Assembly: GCA_900019385.1 (NCBI GenBank)
Contig: FIZJ01000013.1
Location: 1 to 48,956, forward strand
Origin: an uncultured Clostridia bacterium
GTDB lineage: Bacteria; Bacillota; Limnochordia; Darwinibacteriales; DTU012
Direction: 5' to 3'
DNA length: 48,956 nucleotides
Below the pieces are notes generated by a model. It saw only the letters and a program-made list of their open reading frames with translations, searched no databases and was not told where the DNA came from. The position numbers were made by a program, and so were the translations under genes. Below, piece by piece: positions 7,821-15,439 of this stretch. The number at the start of each line of letters is the position of its first letter. Within the stretch, counting starts at the first letter, position 1.

Positions 7821-9248
7821 CTAACAGTTGCACGATTTGACAGCTGCAAGTGACACTTCGGCGGCATAGGCGCTGGAAGATACGGTATCGCCCATTCCCA
7901 CAGTGCTGACAGGATTCGGGATCACGTGTGCCGGGACAACCAGCACCCAATGATCATCCATCTCCATGATGCCGGTATCCAGCATCTCGTCGGTTGCCGG
8001 CAGGCCTAGGCGCTTGGCTTCGCTGGCAAACGCTTTCAGCTGTTCCAGCCCAATCTCACTCAGCGGGTAATCCGCCATCCGGGCAACATCCTCCAGCGGC
8101 ACTGCCCCGCCCTGCATCGCCTTGACACCGTTCACTGCCGAGGCGAACAGGCAAGCCTGCCTTACTACTGCGGGATCCACGTCATACGGCTTCATCAGCA
8201 CAACTACATAATAACCAAGGTTGTGGAGTTGAATGCGGGATACTTTCAACTCCCGGGCAATCTGCAGTACGCCTTGGTACAGGCTGAATGCCCGTTCTTT
8301 TTTTACTATCTCCGCCACCAAATCTGGATGGCCCAGCTCGTCCAAGAGCCGGCGGATCTCGTTTTCATTGATACCAAAGCTGGTGAACAGCGGTGCGATT
8401 TCCCTCATCAAAATCACTTCATCCGCCGCATTGGGCATGGGCACGTATTCCAGATGAAGCTTGAGATTAGGATTCCCAGATTTCAAGCGTTTAAGGTCAT
8501 TGACGCTGAGATCAATGTATTCTGCCAGAGTCTCAGCCCGGCCCTCAATCCTCCCGTGGTGATAGCCTGCCATGAAGGCTAGATCAACACTTTGCCCGAC
8601 TTCGGCCAAGTGTGCCTCTATCACCGGATCGAAGCCCATGGCTGCTTTGGGGTTGCGGGTACCGAGGATGACCCGGTTGGCTCTCGGTGAGATGATTTCC
8701 TGATCGCCAAACTTAAAGATCGTCCCTTTGGGGTATTCGAAAATATAGTTGAGCTTGGTCCACTGATCATTGACAGCTGTCCTGATCGGAATCCAAGCGA
8801 ATTTGCCGTTGACCTTGGGATAAAACACCCTCTCGTCAAAGTGCGCTGCCTGCTTCGGGGATAGGACCGGGCAGTATACGCAGCTGGTCGCGCCCAACGC
8901 TGCCATTTGATTGGCGATGATTCCTGCCTGGCCGCCCATAGCTTCGGCCCGCTCGGGAAAGACCTGGTTGAACCAGTCGGAAAGGCTGGAATCCATCACA
9001 CCATAGTATGACTTCCCAACCTTGATGCATTCTTGAAGCAAGGCCATGAATTCCACATTGGTCTTGATCGGCCACACAGCGGTGGGATTCTCAGGTGCGT
9101 TTACCAGAACCTGTGGTTCCCGCTCAATGATCTTAGCGATCGTTGCTGCGTTGAGTTTGATCACAACATCGACATTGGCGTTAAATCCGGCCAGCACCCG
9201 ACAGTTGAGCTTGGTTTTCACCGCTTGTTTCAGTAGCTCTTTCCACAT
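7821..9248 (-). CDS. ADP-dependent glucokinase/phosphofructokinase family protein
   Basis: A 475-residue protein. The ATG at 9248 is chosen because a GGAGGAGAGG ribosome site lies directly before it; an upstream in-frame ATG overlaps that site. Features of the ADP-dependent sugar kinase branch of the ribokinase superfamily are visible: GFNANVD near the N-terminus, GGQAGIIAN, and a C-terminal NPVSTVGMGDT motif whose Asp (about 454) is the expected catalytic base. Such enzymes phosphorylate glucose or fructose 6-phosphate with ADP and are best known in Archaea and animals. Whether this one uses ADP, and on which sugar, cannot be told from sequence alone. It is followed after 36 bases by the helicase gene. 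Confidence 0.8.
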   Translation of the reverse strand: MWKELLKQAVKTKLNCRVLAGFNANVDVVIKLNAATIAKIIEREPQVLVNAPENPTAVWPIKTNVEFMALLQECIKVGKSYYGVMDSSLSDWFNQVFPERAEAMGGQAGIIANQMAALGATSCVYCPVLSPKQAAHFDERVFYPKVNGKFAWIPIRTAVNDQWTKLNYIFEYPKGTIFKFGDQEIISPRANRVILGTRNPKAAMGFDPVIEAHLAEVGQSVDLAFMAGYHHGRIEGRAETLAEYIDLSVNDLKRLKSGNPNLKLHLEYVPMPNAADEVILMREIAPLFTSFGINENEIRRLLDELGHPDLVAEIVKKERAFSLYQGVLQIARELKVSRIQLHNLGYYVVVLMKPYDVDPAVVRQACLFASAVNGVKAMQGGAVPLEDVARMADYPLSEIGLEQLKAFASEAKRLGLPATDEMLDTGIMEMDDHWVLVVPAHVIPNPVSTVGMGDTVSSSAYAAEVSLAAVKSCNC

Positions 9249-9404
9249 TAAATGCCTCTCCTCCATCGAACATGGTTTACATTCATATATTACAGATTAT
9301 CCACAATTATCCTGCCGGTATATGCAACATATGCAGCAACTGGCGTCAATCCCGGGATGGCTTGAATCTTTAACCGTAAACCTGCCAAAGATGGAGTCTT
9401 CGCC

Positions 9405-9887
9405 TCATCTCAACAACAATTCCATTTCCATCTCGTCTCTGATCGGTATCCCGTCAACACCCACAAGCGGGATCTTCGGTTTCAGCTTTCTTGATTCGGC
9501 AATGGCGTTCCGGTATACGGCGACCAAAGTAAAACCCCGTTTTTGGTAAAACCGGAGCGCAGGTGTGTTGTCATTGGTTGTTATAAGCCAAACACGCCCG
9601 CATCCATGCAGCCTAGCAATTCTCTTCACCGAATCGATTAATGCCGAGCCTATCCCCACTCTCTCAGTGAAGCTCGCCAAAAGCACTATTTCGCAGTCGT
9701 TATCCCTAATGTTATACAATATGATACCAACAGGTTTCTTGTTTTTCTCCGCAATGAAGCCCGGAACTTCAGCGGCTTCATGTATGGTATTTCTGGTCAC
9801 AATTTTCTCCGAACCCCAGTTCTCCCTCATATAGGGTATAATCCATGCTTTATCTTCCGGGGTCTTCTCTCTTATCTGATAATCCAA
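9405..9887 (-). CDS. GNAT-family N-acetyltransferase
   Basis: A 160-residue single-domain protein. The acetyl-CoA pyrophosphate loop is seen as ERVGIGSAL (motif A), followed by motif B in NDNTPALRFYQKRGF. These are standard for GNAT enzymes that move acetyl groups from acetyl-CoA to amines; the acceptor is unknown. The C-terminal tail (about 130-160) extends beyond the core. Just upstream on the same strand lie the remains of a second, different acetyltransferase, so this may be the survivor of a small cluster of such genes. Confidence 0.8.
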   Translation of the reverse strand: MDYQIREKTPEDKAWIIPYMRENWGSEKIVTRNTIHEAAEVPGFIAEKNKKPVGIILYNIRDNDCEIVLLASFTERVGIGSALIDSVKRIARLHGCGRVWLITTNDNTPALRFYQKRGFTLVAVYRNAIAESRKLKPKIPLVGVDGIPIRDEMEMELLLR

Positions 9888-9924
9888 TCATATCACCAGC
9901 TTTCTGTGATATGTGTAGTCACGC

Positions 9925-10200
9925 TTATAGTTTTTTACTAAGGAAACTTTCATTACAGATACTGATGGTAACAAACTTGCCTTTGTGGAAAACAGCCCAG
10001 TTATTGAAGACACAATGTACTTGGCTTGATACCGTCAAACGACAAGACCAGAAGCTCATATTCGTTATCAATCGGATCTACAGTTTCAAAGCCAAGTTTT
10101 CGTATAAACTTCTTATCGGAAAAAAGTTTTTTCACATGGTGGAAAAACCAAATCTAGTGTTCACAAGAGCAGCGTGGTCTCCTTTTACCAAGTTGTTGTT
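9925..10200 (-). pseudogene. Frameshifted remnant of a YoaP-like GNAT acetyltransferase
   Basis: Three short stretches in different reading frames follow each other on the minus strand: one around NTRFGFSTM, one reading SDKKFIRKLGFETVD then EYELLVLSFDG and ending in a stop, and a last one reading NNWAVFHKGKFVT and ending at 9925. In that order they resemble the GNAT middle region and the YoaP C-terminal domain of Firmicutes acetyltransferases, by memory of the family. Frame changes and stops break them, and the N-terminal half is not seen. The plus-strand ORF across this stretch looks like chance. The rest of 9888-10376 holds only the promoter of the NifU-type gene. Confidence 0.5.
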
Positions 10201-10310
10201 TTCGCGATTGTTCTAATCCCCATCCTATAGCACCATTGCTTGTCTCTTCTATTTATTCTTGTCAAACACCTGCACCATAATCAGCACCGGTATCAATTTC
10301 CCCCCAAGTG

Positions 10311-10339
10311 TTGTAAATCATGGCGAAAAGGTGTATACT
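10311..10339 (+). promoter_or_regulatory. Promoter upstream of the NifU-type gene
   Basis: TTGTAA (10311-10316), a 17-base spacer and TATACT (10334-10339), close to SigA consensus, about 40 bases before the start codon. Confidence 0.7.
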
Positions 10340-10376
10340 TATCAATACAGTTATAAATTTAAAGGGGGTGCCTTTC

Positions 10377-10610
10377 TTGAGCTCGCTTCAAGAGAGAGTG
10401 CAGAAAGTCATAGACTTGATCCGTCCCCAAATCCAAGGCGACGGTGGCGATGTAGAGCTGGTCAGCATTGATGACAACAACGTTGTGACAGTCCGCCTCA
10501 AAGGCGCGTGCGTAGGCTGCCCAATGTCCCAGATGACTCTGAAAGCCGGCATTGAGCGCATTATTAAACAACAGGTACCTGAGGTTACCTCTGTCGAAGC
10601 AGCCAACTAA
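10377..10610 (+). CDS. NifU C-terminal-domain iron-sulfur scaffold protein
   Basis: A 77-residue protein starting at TTG 10377, six bases after AGGGGGTG; the in-frame ATG at 10320 lies within the promoter and is rejected. It contains the NifU-like pattern IRPQIQGDGGDVEL and the CVGCP motif, whose two cysteines bind a transient [4Fe-4S] cluster for delivery to target proteins. Length is normal for the stand-alone Nfu type found in Firmicutes. It has its own promoter and a hairpin just after its stop, so it is probably expressed largely on its own, with some reading into queG, itself a [4Fe-4S] enzyme. Confidence 0.88.
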   Translation: MSSLQERVQKVIDLIRPQIQGDGGDVELVSIDDNNVVTVRLKGACVGCPMSQMTLKAGIERIIKQQVPEVTSVEAAN

Positions 10611-10619
10611 CTGATGCAT

Positions 10620-10650
10620 AAGGGCAGGCCGTCATGCCTGCCCTTTGTCT
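10620..10650 (+). terminator. Hairpin after the NifU-type gene
   Basis: AAGGGCAGGC (10620-10629) pairs perfectly with GCCTGCCCTT (10636-10645), followed by a T-rich TGTCTT. It lies between the NifU-type stop and the queG start, so it may end or attenuate the transcript. Confidence 0.6.
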
Positions 10651-10684
10651 TGCAAACTCTTTGTCTGACCAGGGAGAGATTGCC

Positions 10685-11773
10685 GTGGATAAGTTCTTCG
10701 CCAAAGCCTACAGCTTAGGGTTGGACGCAGTCGCCGTCACCCACCCGGCTCCGTTTGCCGAGTCCCTGCCGGCGCTGGCCAAACTTCAGGAACAAAAACT
10801 CTATCCCGATTTCGCAGGGCAGGATCTGCAGCTCCGCACCCACCCTCAGGCACTGCTGCCCAGCGTCAAATCCATCATCAGTACGGCCATTGCCTACAAA
10901 TCCGTGCCGCCTCGGGTGGAGCCCCAGTCCGGGCTTTTGTCCCGCTATGCCTGGGGCAGCGACTACCACAGGGTGTTCACTGAGAGGCTCACCGCCCTAG
11001 CCCGCTGGATGCAGGCCCATCTCAGTGTAAATGAATACCTGATCTGCGTCGACACCAAACCCACCATCGACCGGGCGATCTTCCTCCGTGCCGGGCTTGG
11101 CTGGCTGGGCAAAAACTGCTGCGTCTATCTGCCGGATTACGGCTCCTGGATCTTTCTCGGCAGCATTCTCGTGGATGTGGAACTGCCGGCCACCAATGCC
11201 ACTCCAATGGCATCCCGCTGCGGCGACTGCGAACTCTGCGTCAAAGCCTGCCCCACCAATGCCCTCTTCGCACCGGGCAGAATCAATCCCTATATCTGCA
11301 TCTCATACCTGACCCAAATGCAGGGCTTCATTCCCCGGCAGCTGCGGGAAAAGATTGGGATCCGCCTCTGGGGCTGCGACATCTGCCAGGAGGTATGCCC
11401 ATATAACCAGCAGGCCAAACCTTCCCCCCACTCTTGCTTCATGCCGCAGGAAGGGCCGAGTGTTCCAGTCATTCCTTTGCTGAACATCACCAGCACCGAA
11501 TTTAAACAAAGATTCGGGCGGACGCCAATCGGCTGGCGCGGCAAAGGCATCCTCCAGCGCAACGCCGCCGTCATCTGCGGTAACCTCCGCCTTGAAGAAG
11601 CGGTTACTGAACTGGCCCGTGCCATCAAGGACCCGAAGCCGGCAGTCCGGGGCACAGCTGCTTGGGCCTTAGGCAGAATTGGCGGCAAAAAAGCCAGGGA
11701 AACCCTGGCTGAAGCTCTCACCCTGGAAAATGACCCCCAGGTGTTGACCGAAATCAATGAAGCCCTGGCCTAG
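10685..11773 (+). CDS. queG: Epoxyqueuosine reductase
   Basis: A 362-residue protein. GTG 10685 is chosen because AGGGAGAG lies six bases upstream; the longer frame from ATG 10634 starts inside the preceding hairpin. Two ferredoxin-like clusters are visible: CGDCELCVKACP (Cys179, 182, 185, 189) and CDICQEVCP (Cys231, 234, 238), after a cobalamin-dependent reductase domain with the AGLGWLGKN motif. A C-terminal HEAT-like repeat (about 295-360) is also typical. QueG reduces epoxyqueuosine to queuosine in tRNA, using cobalamin and two [4Fe-4S] clusters. No other queuosine gene is in the window. Confidence 0.92.
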   Translation: MDKFFAKAYSLGLDAVAVTHPAPFAESLPALAKLQEQKLYPDFAGQDLQLRTHPQALLPSVKSIISTAIAYKSVPPRVEPQSGLLSRYAWGSDYHRVFTERLTALARWMQAHLSVNEYLICVDTKPTIDRAIFLRAGLGWLGKNCCVYLPDYGSWIFLGSILVDVELPATNATPMASRCGDCELCVKACPTNALFAPGRINPYICISYLTQMQGFIPRQLREKIGIRLWGCDICQEVCPYNQQAKPSPHSCFMPQEGPSVPVIPLLNITSTEFKQRFGRTPIGWRGKGILQRNAAVICGNLRLEEAVTELARAIKDPKPAVRGTAAWALGRIGGKKARETLAEALTLENDPQVLTEINEALA

Positions 11774-11775
11774 AC

Positions 11776-12885
11776 TTAAGCATTCCGCAGCCAGGCCGCA
11801 TACCCCTGCTCCTTCAGGATCCGGACCGCGGCGGCTGCCGCCCCCGGCTTGGCAAACCCCAGCCTTAAGGAGCCACCTTCACCTTCCCGCACTCTGAGGA
11901 TTTCTATGTCGTCGATGTTAATGCTTGCTCCGCCCAAAATGGCCGCCACTTCCCCGATTGTCCCCGGCCGGTCGGGAATGGTGACAATCACCTCATCCAG
12001 GAACGGCCAATACCCTTTCATCTTGGCCGGAATCTGATCCCGCACAGCCTTGGCCTTTGCCAGCTGATCCACAAACTCCTGCTCCCGGTCTCCAGCCAGC
12101 GCCTGCCGCATGGCGGCAAGGTAGCCCACAAAGTGATCAATCATGGTAATAATCTGCTCCTTGTTGCTGAAGCAGATTTCCCGCCACAAGGATGGGTCTC
12201 CTGAGGCTATCCTGGTCGTATCCTTGAATCCTCCCGCCGCCAAAGCAAGTGTCACCGGATACTCTACATCGACGGCAGCGGCCGCCTGCACCAAGGCAGC
12301 CGCCGCCAAATGGGGCAAGTGGCTGATGGCTGCCACAACCAGGTCGTGCGTTTGGGGATCCAAAAACAGCGGCTTGGCACCAATCCCTTTCACTAATTCC
12401 TCCATCGCTGCCAAAGCCTGAGGAGCAGTCTTTTCCGTGGGTGTGAGAATGTAGTAGGCGTTTTCAAAGAGATACGGATCGGCCCTTCTCACTCCGCCAG
12501 CTTCCGCACCCGCCATCGGATGGCCGCCTACAAACATGCTTCTGCCTGCCATCATCCGCTCGGCATGTGATATGAACTCGCCCTTGGTGCTGCCTACATC
12601 TGTGATCAGCGCCTGCGGCGCAAGCAGCGGGCTGATCTTTTCCAAAATCTCCAAATTGGCGCTGATCGGCGCCGCCAAAATCACCAGATCCCCATCTTCG
12701 ACCGCTGTATACTCTGTATCCCACATGTCTACGGCGCCCAAATCCTGAGCCAGCGCCAGGCTTTGGGTGTCCAGGTCAATCCCAATCACCTGTTTTGCCA
12801 GACGATGTTTGCGGATAGCCATCCCCAGCGACCCGCCGATCAATCCCACGCCGATAATCACAACTTGTTCAAAAACTCCACCCAT
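11776..12885 (-). CDS. tyrA: Prephenate dehydrogenase with C-terminal ACT domain
   Basis: A 369-residue protein starting at ATG 12885, nine bases after GGGGAGG. The N-terminus has the dinucleotide-binding fingerprint GVGLIGGSLG. DVGSTKG and the active-site GGHPMAGAEAGG motif follow, then the helical dimer domain. The last 75 residues or so form an ACT domain (VTIPDRPGTIGEVA), expected to bind tyrosine and cause feedback inhibition. The enzyme oxidatively decarboxylates prephenate to 4-hydroxyphenylpyruvate in tyrosine synthesis. It converges on queG, with two bases between the stop codons. No other aromatic-pathway gene is nearby. Confidence 0.92.
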   Translation of the reverse strand: MGGVFEQVVIIGVGLIGGSLGMAIRKHRLAKQVIGIDLDTQSLALAQDLGAVDMWDTEYTAVEDGDLVILAAPISANLEILEKISPLLAPQALITDVGSTKGEFISHAERMMAGRSMFVGGHPMAGAEAGGVRRADPYLFENAYYILTPTEKTAPQALAAMEELVKGIGAKPLFLDPQTHDLVVAAISHLPHLAAAALVQAAAAVDVEYPVTLALAAGGFKDTTRIASGDPSLWREICFSNKEQIITMIDHFVGYLAAMRQALAGDREQEFVDQLAKAKAVRDQIPAKMKGYWPFLDEVIVTIPDRPGTIGEVAAILGGASINIDDIEILRVREGEGGSLRLGFAKPGAAAAAVRILKEQGYAAWLRNA

Positions 12886-13197
12886 CCGGAATCGCCTCCC
12901 CGGCACTCAAGTTGCACGCTACAGCCTTATATTTGACCAGACTATCGCCTGTTCCTGCCTGCTGTCCAATGCTACCGTCAATTGCGATCGGCCGCCGCGT
13001 CCGGCCTGAATGAGTGGAATTTGTGATCATTTTGTCAATTCCGAAAGGATAATCGCTTTTTTAAACGAATACATATGACAAAAAGTGGTTTTTTTCACTC
13101 TCCGGCATTGAATCCTTACGGCAGCGTTGTTTGATTCTCCTTCATACCTCGGCCTTATATGTTCATTCACCAATAACATCAAGAGGAGGTCAAACAT
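12886..13197. other. Divergent intergenic region tyrA / alcohol dehydrogenase
   Basis: 312 bases with no convincing gene on either strand. It should hold the promoters of both flanking genes. On the plus strand TTGATT (13131-13136) and TTATAT (13155-13160) with an 18-base spacer are a weak candidate for the dehydrogenase. On the minus strand a TTGACA (13033-13038) has no good -10 at the right distance. Confidence 0.4.
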
Positions 13198-14250
13198 ATG
13201 AAGGCGTTCGTGATGCGCAGGATTGGTGAAGTGGGGTTCATGGAAAAGGATAAGCCGGCCTGCGGTCCAAATGATGCTGTCGTGCGGGCTACAAGGGGGC
13301 TGGTGTGCACATCGGACGTGCATACAGTCGCCGGCGCCATTGGTGAGCGGACGAATCTCACCCTTGGCCATGAAGCCGTGGGAATTGTGGCAGAAGTTGG
13401 CAGCGAAGTCAAACTGTTCAAACCAGGAGACCGAGTCTGCGTTGGCGCCATCACCCCCATCTGGGGTTCCGATGCGGCGCAGCGCGGATTCCCGTCCCAA
13501 TCCGGACAGGCATTGGGAGGTTGGATGTACGCCAATGTCAAGGATGGGACATTCGCCGAGTATTTCCATGTCAACGAAGCCGATGCCAACATGGCCTTGA
13601 TTCCCGATGGCATTTCAGATGACGCAGCTGTTTACTGCACCGACATGATGTCCACCGGATTCGCAGGCGCGGAAAACGCCAACATCCCTCTGGGCGGCAC
13701 TGTGGCGGTTTTCGCCCAAGGCCCTGTCGGCTTGATGGCCACGGCGGGGGCGCGAATGCTTGGAGCAGGGCTGATCATTGCCGTCGAAGCCGACCCCAAG
13801 CGCCAGGAGCTGTCCCGTTATTACGGCGCAGATGTGATTGTGGACTTCACCAAAGAAGACCCTGTGAAAAAGATCATGGAGCTTACAGACGGCCAGGGAG
13901 TCGACTCGGCCATTGAAGCCCTGGGAGCGGATATCACGTTCCAACAGGCAGTAAAGGTCACCAAACCCGGAGGCACTGTATCCAACATCGGCTATCACGG
14001 CAGCGGTGAGTTTGTCCATATCCCCCGCCTCGAATGGGGTGTGGGCATGGCCAACATCACCATTGTCACCGATTTGTGCCCCGGCGGCCGTGTCCGCATG
14101 GAGCGAATGCTGAGGCTTCTGCAAAACAAACGGATCGACCCGACCCGCCTCACCACCCATGTTTTCCCCTTTGATGAGGTGGACAAAGCCTTCGAATTGA
14201 TGAAGACCAAAGCGGACAACATCATCAAACCGCTTATTGTATTCTCATGA
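13198..14250 (+). CDS. Zinc-dependent secondary alcohol dehydrogenase (Thermoanaerobacter type)
   Basis: A 350-residue MDR-family enzyme starting at ATG 13198 behind AAGAGGAGG. It resembles the tetrameric Thermoanaerobacter brockii / Clostridium beijerinckii secondary alcohol dehydrogenases along its full length. Catalytic zinc ligands are Cys37, His58 (GHEAVG) and Asp149 (CTDMMST); the structural-zinc cysteines of other MDR enzymes are absent, as in that group. The cofactor loop GPVGLM is followed by VEADPKR, where the T. brockii enzyme has GSR for NADP; here an acidic Glu197 suggests a preference for NAD(H). Expected reaction: secondary alcohol to ketone. A terminator follows and the gene appears monocistronic. 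Confidence 0.9.
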   Translation: MKAFVMRRIGEVGFMEKDKPACGPNDAVVRATRGLVCTSDVHTVAGAIGERTNLTLGHEAVGIVAEVGSEVKLFKPGDRVCVGAITPIWGSDAAQRGFPSQSGQALGGWMYANVKDGTFAEYFHVNEADANMALIPDGISDDAAVYCTDMMSTGFAGAENANIPLGGTVAVFAQGPVGLMATAGARMLGAGLIIAVEADPKRQELSRYYGADVIVDFTKEDPVKKIMELTDGQGVDSAIEALGADITFQQAVKVTKPGGTVSNIGYHGSGEFVHIPRLEWGVGMANITIVTDLCPGGRVRMERMLRLLQNKRIDPTRLTTHVFPFDEVDKAFELMKTKADNIIKPLIVFS

Positions 14251-14275
14251 TCATGAATGATGCAGCTTTATGCCT

Positions 14276-14310
14276 GATCCCGCCTCCCGGCAGGATCGGG
14301 CTTTCTTTTC
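14276..14310 (+). terminator. Terminator after the alcohol dehydrogenase gene
   Basis: GATCC-c-GCC, a TCCC loop, and GGC-a-GGATC form an interrupted stem (14276-14297), followed by GGGCTTTCTTTTC. Confidence 0.6.
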
Positions 14311-14324
14311 GCAGGCGCTCTATC

Positions 14325-14353
14325 TTGGCATTCATGCGCAAATGTGTTATCTT
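14325..14353 (+). promoter_or_regulatory. Promoter upstream of the zinc-finger membrane protein
   Basis: TTGGCA (14325-14330), a 17-base spacer and TATCTT (14348-14353), about 37 bases before the chosen start. Confidence 0.5.
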
Positions 14354-14389
14354 TAATTATGAATAATGGCATTTTTGGGAGGTGAAGCT

Positions 14390-15184
14390 GTGGAGGAAAA
14401 ACTGGAAGTTCTCGATGCACAGTCTCGTCATATCGGCAGAAAATGCCCCCGCTGCGAGCAGGAATTTGCAGCCGGCGATGAAGTGGTGGAATGCCCCCGC
14501 TGTCACCTGGTCCATCACGCTGACTGCTGGAAAGAAAACGGCGGCTGTGCCCGGAGAGGATGCCCCCAAGTGGCCAAAACGGTTGTGGGCGAACGCCGCG
14601 CCGGTGACGGCCCTCCGCCGCCGATCGACCCCAAACACCTGATGATCGCGGTGGGAGTGATCATCGCTCTGATTATTGTTACTATCATCTGGCCGAAGCC
14701 GTCGGATCCTGCGGCCGGGCGTATCAAGATCACAGTTTTGGTGGAGGCTTCGTTCGAAGAACAGAAACAGCTTAATCAGATTATCGGCGATTTCAATTCC
14801 ACCAATGATGAAATCTACATCGAGCTGCAGACATCAAGCCTTAGCGTGATCGAAAACCAGCTGTTCGTGCGCATGGCGGCAGGGGAGGCACCGGACATCT
14901 TTTCTCTTCCCTATGACCGCTTTGAGCGGATCCAGGAGGAATTGGGCGCCATGTATCCTCTTGGCGACGCCACCAACCGGTTCTACGGTGTCCAACACCC
15001 CTCGCAGCTCCGTGTGCTAAGTATTTTTGTGCATACCAAACATCCTGACGCGGCTGTGGCCGTACTGCGCCACCTGCTCCAGGAAATGCCGCGCCGGGAT
15101 TTGACCGAGTTAAAGGAGCAGGCCCATATCATTGATCCGGAGCGGATGATGGACATCGACACATTTTTAAGCCTACCTTACTAG
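14390..15184 (+). CDS. RING-like zinc-finger / membrane anchor / truncated solute-binding-like protein
   Basis: A 264-residue protein. GTG 14390 is chosen because GGGAGGTG lies just before it; the upstream ATG 14366 would put that site inside the gene. Residues 19-58 hold CPRCEQEF, CPRC, HHADC and two further cysteines, a RING/treble-clef pattern like the prokaryotic RING family. A proline-rich linker and one membrane segment (84-101) follow. The outside part (about 112-264) starts like a family 1 extracellular solute-binding protein and shares its AAGEAPDIF motif. It then jumps to a segment resembling the C-terminal part of that fold, so it is far shorter than a real binding protein. Topology puts the zinc finger in the cytoplasm. 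Function unknown; a sensor is possible. Confidence 0.7.
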   Translation: MEEKLEVLDAQSRHIGRKCPRCEQEFAAGDEVVECPRCHLVHHADCWKENGGCARRGCPQVAKTVVGERRAGDGPPPPIDPKHLMIAVGVIIALIIVTIIWPKPSDPAAGRIKITVLVEASFEEQKQLNQIIGDFNSTNDEIYIELQTSSLSVIENQLFVRMAAGEAPDIFSLPYDRFERIQEELGAMYPLGDATNRFYGVQHPSQLRVLSIFVHTKHPDAAVAVLRHLLQEMPRRDLTELKEQAHIIDPERMMDIDTFLSLPY

Positions 15185-15256
15185 GCAAGGCTGGTTCCCG
15201 AACCTCCACTGCGATCATAGACTGTAGTGTCAGCCCTGTCAGTGGAGTGAAAAACG

Positions 15257-15418
15257 GTGATAGAACCAAGAAACAGAAATCCGCACAAGATCTATGATTA
15301 TCAATACGAGTATTACGGTTACAACTACGATTTTGATCAGTACCGCCCAAGCAAAAAGGCGGAGCGCAAACAGCTAACACTGCCAAAACCTCTTAAACCA
15401 CAACAAAAGCCGGGATAA
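15257..15418 (+). CDS. Small tyrosine-rich hypothetical protein
   Basis: A 53-residue ORF starting at GTG 15257, seven bases after GGAGTG. Residues 13-31 are packed with Tyr, Asp, Asn and Gln (YDYQYEYYGYNYDFDQY), and the rest is basic and proline-rich. No family is recognised. It lies about 70 bases after the zinc-finger membrane protein on the same strand, and its stop codon falls in the loop of the following hairpin. The ribosome site and position support a real gene; the absence of a known homologue is the main doubt. Confidence 0.45.
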   Translation: MIEPRNRNPHKIYDYQYEYYGYNYDFDQYRPSKKAERKQLTLPKPLKPQQKPG

Positions 15419-15430
15419 ACCCGGCTTATT
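15407..15430. terminator. Bidirectional terminator
   Basis: AAGCCGGG (15407-15414) pairs perfectly with CCCGGCTT (15420-15427) around ATAAA. On the minus strand it is followed by TTTTGTTG, so it mainly ends rnhA; it also lies at the end of the tyrosine-rich ORF. Confidence 0.65.
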
Positions 15431-15439
15431 GTTATTCAG

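Noticed and set aside
9845-10216. Plus-strand frame of 123 codons
   Set aside because: Its composition is not protein-like and it overlaps the GNAT gene and the decayed YoaP-like fragments on the minus strand.
13027-13569. Minus-strand frame of 180 codons across the start of the alcohol dehydrogenase
   Set aside because: It is antisense to a well-supported gene and has no ribosome site or family match.
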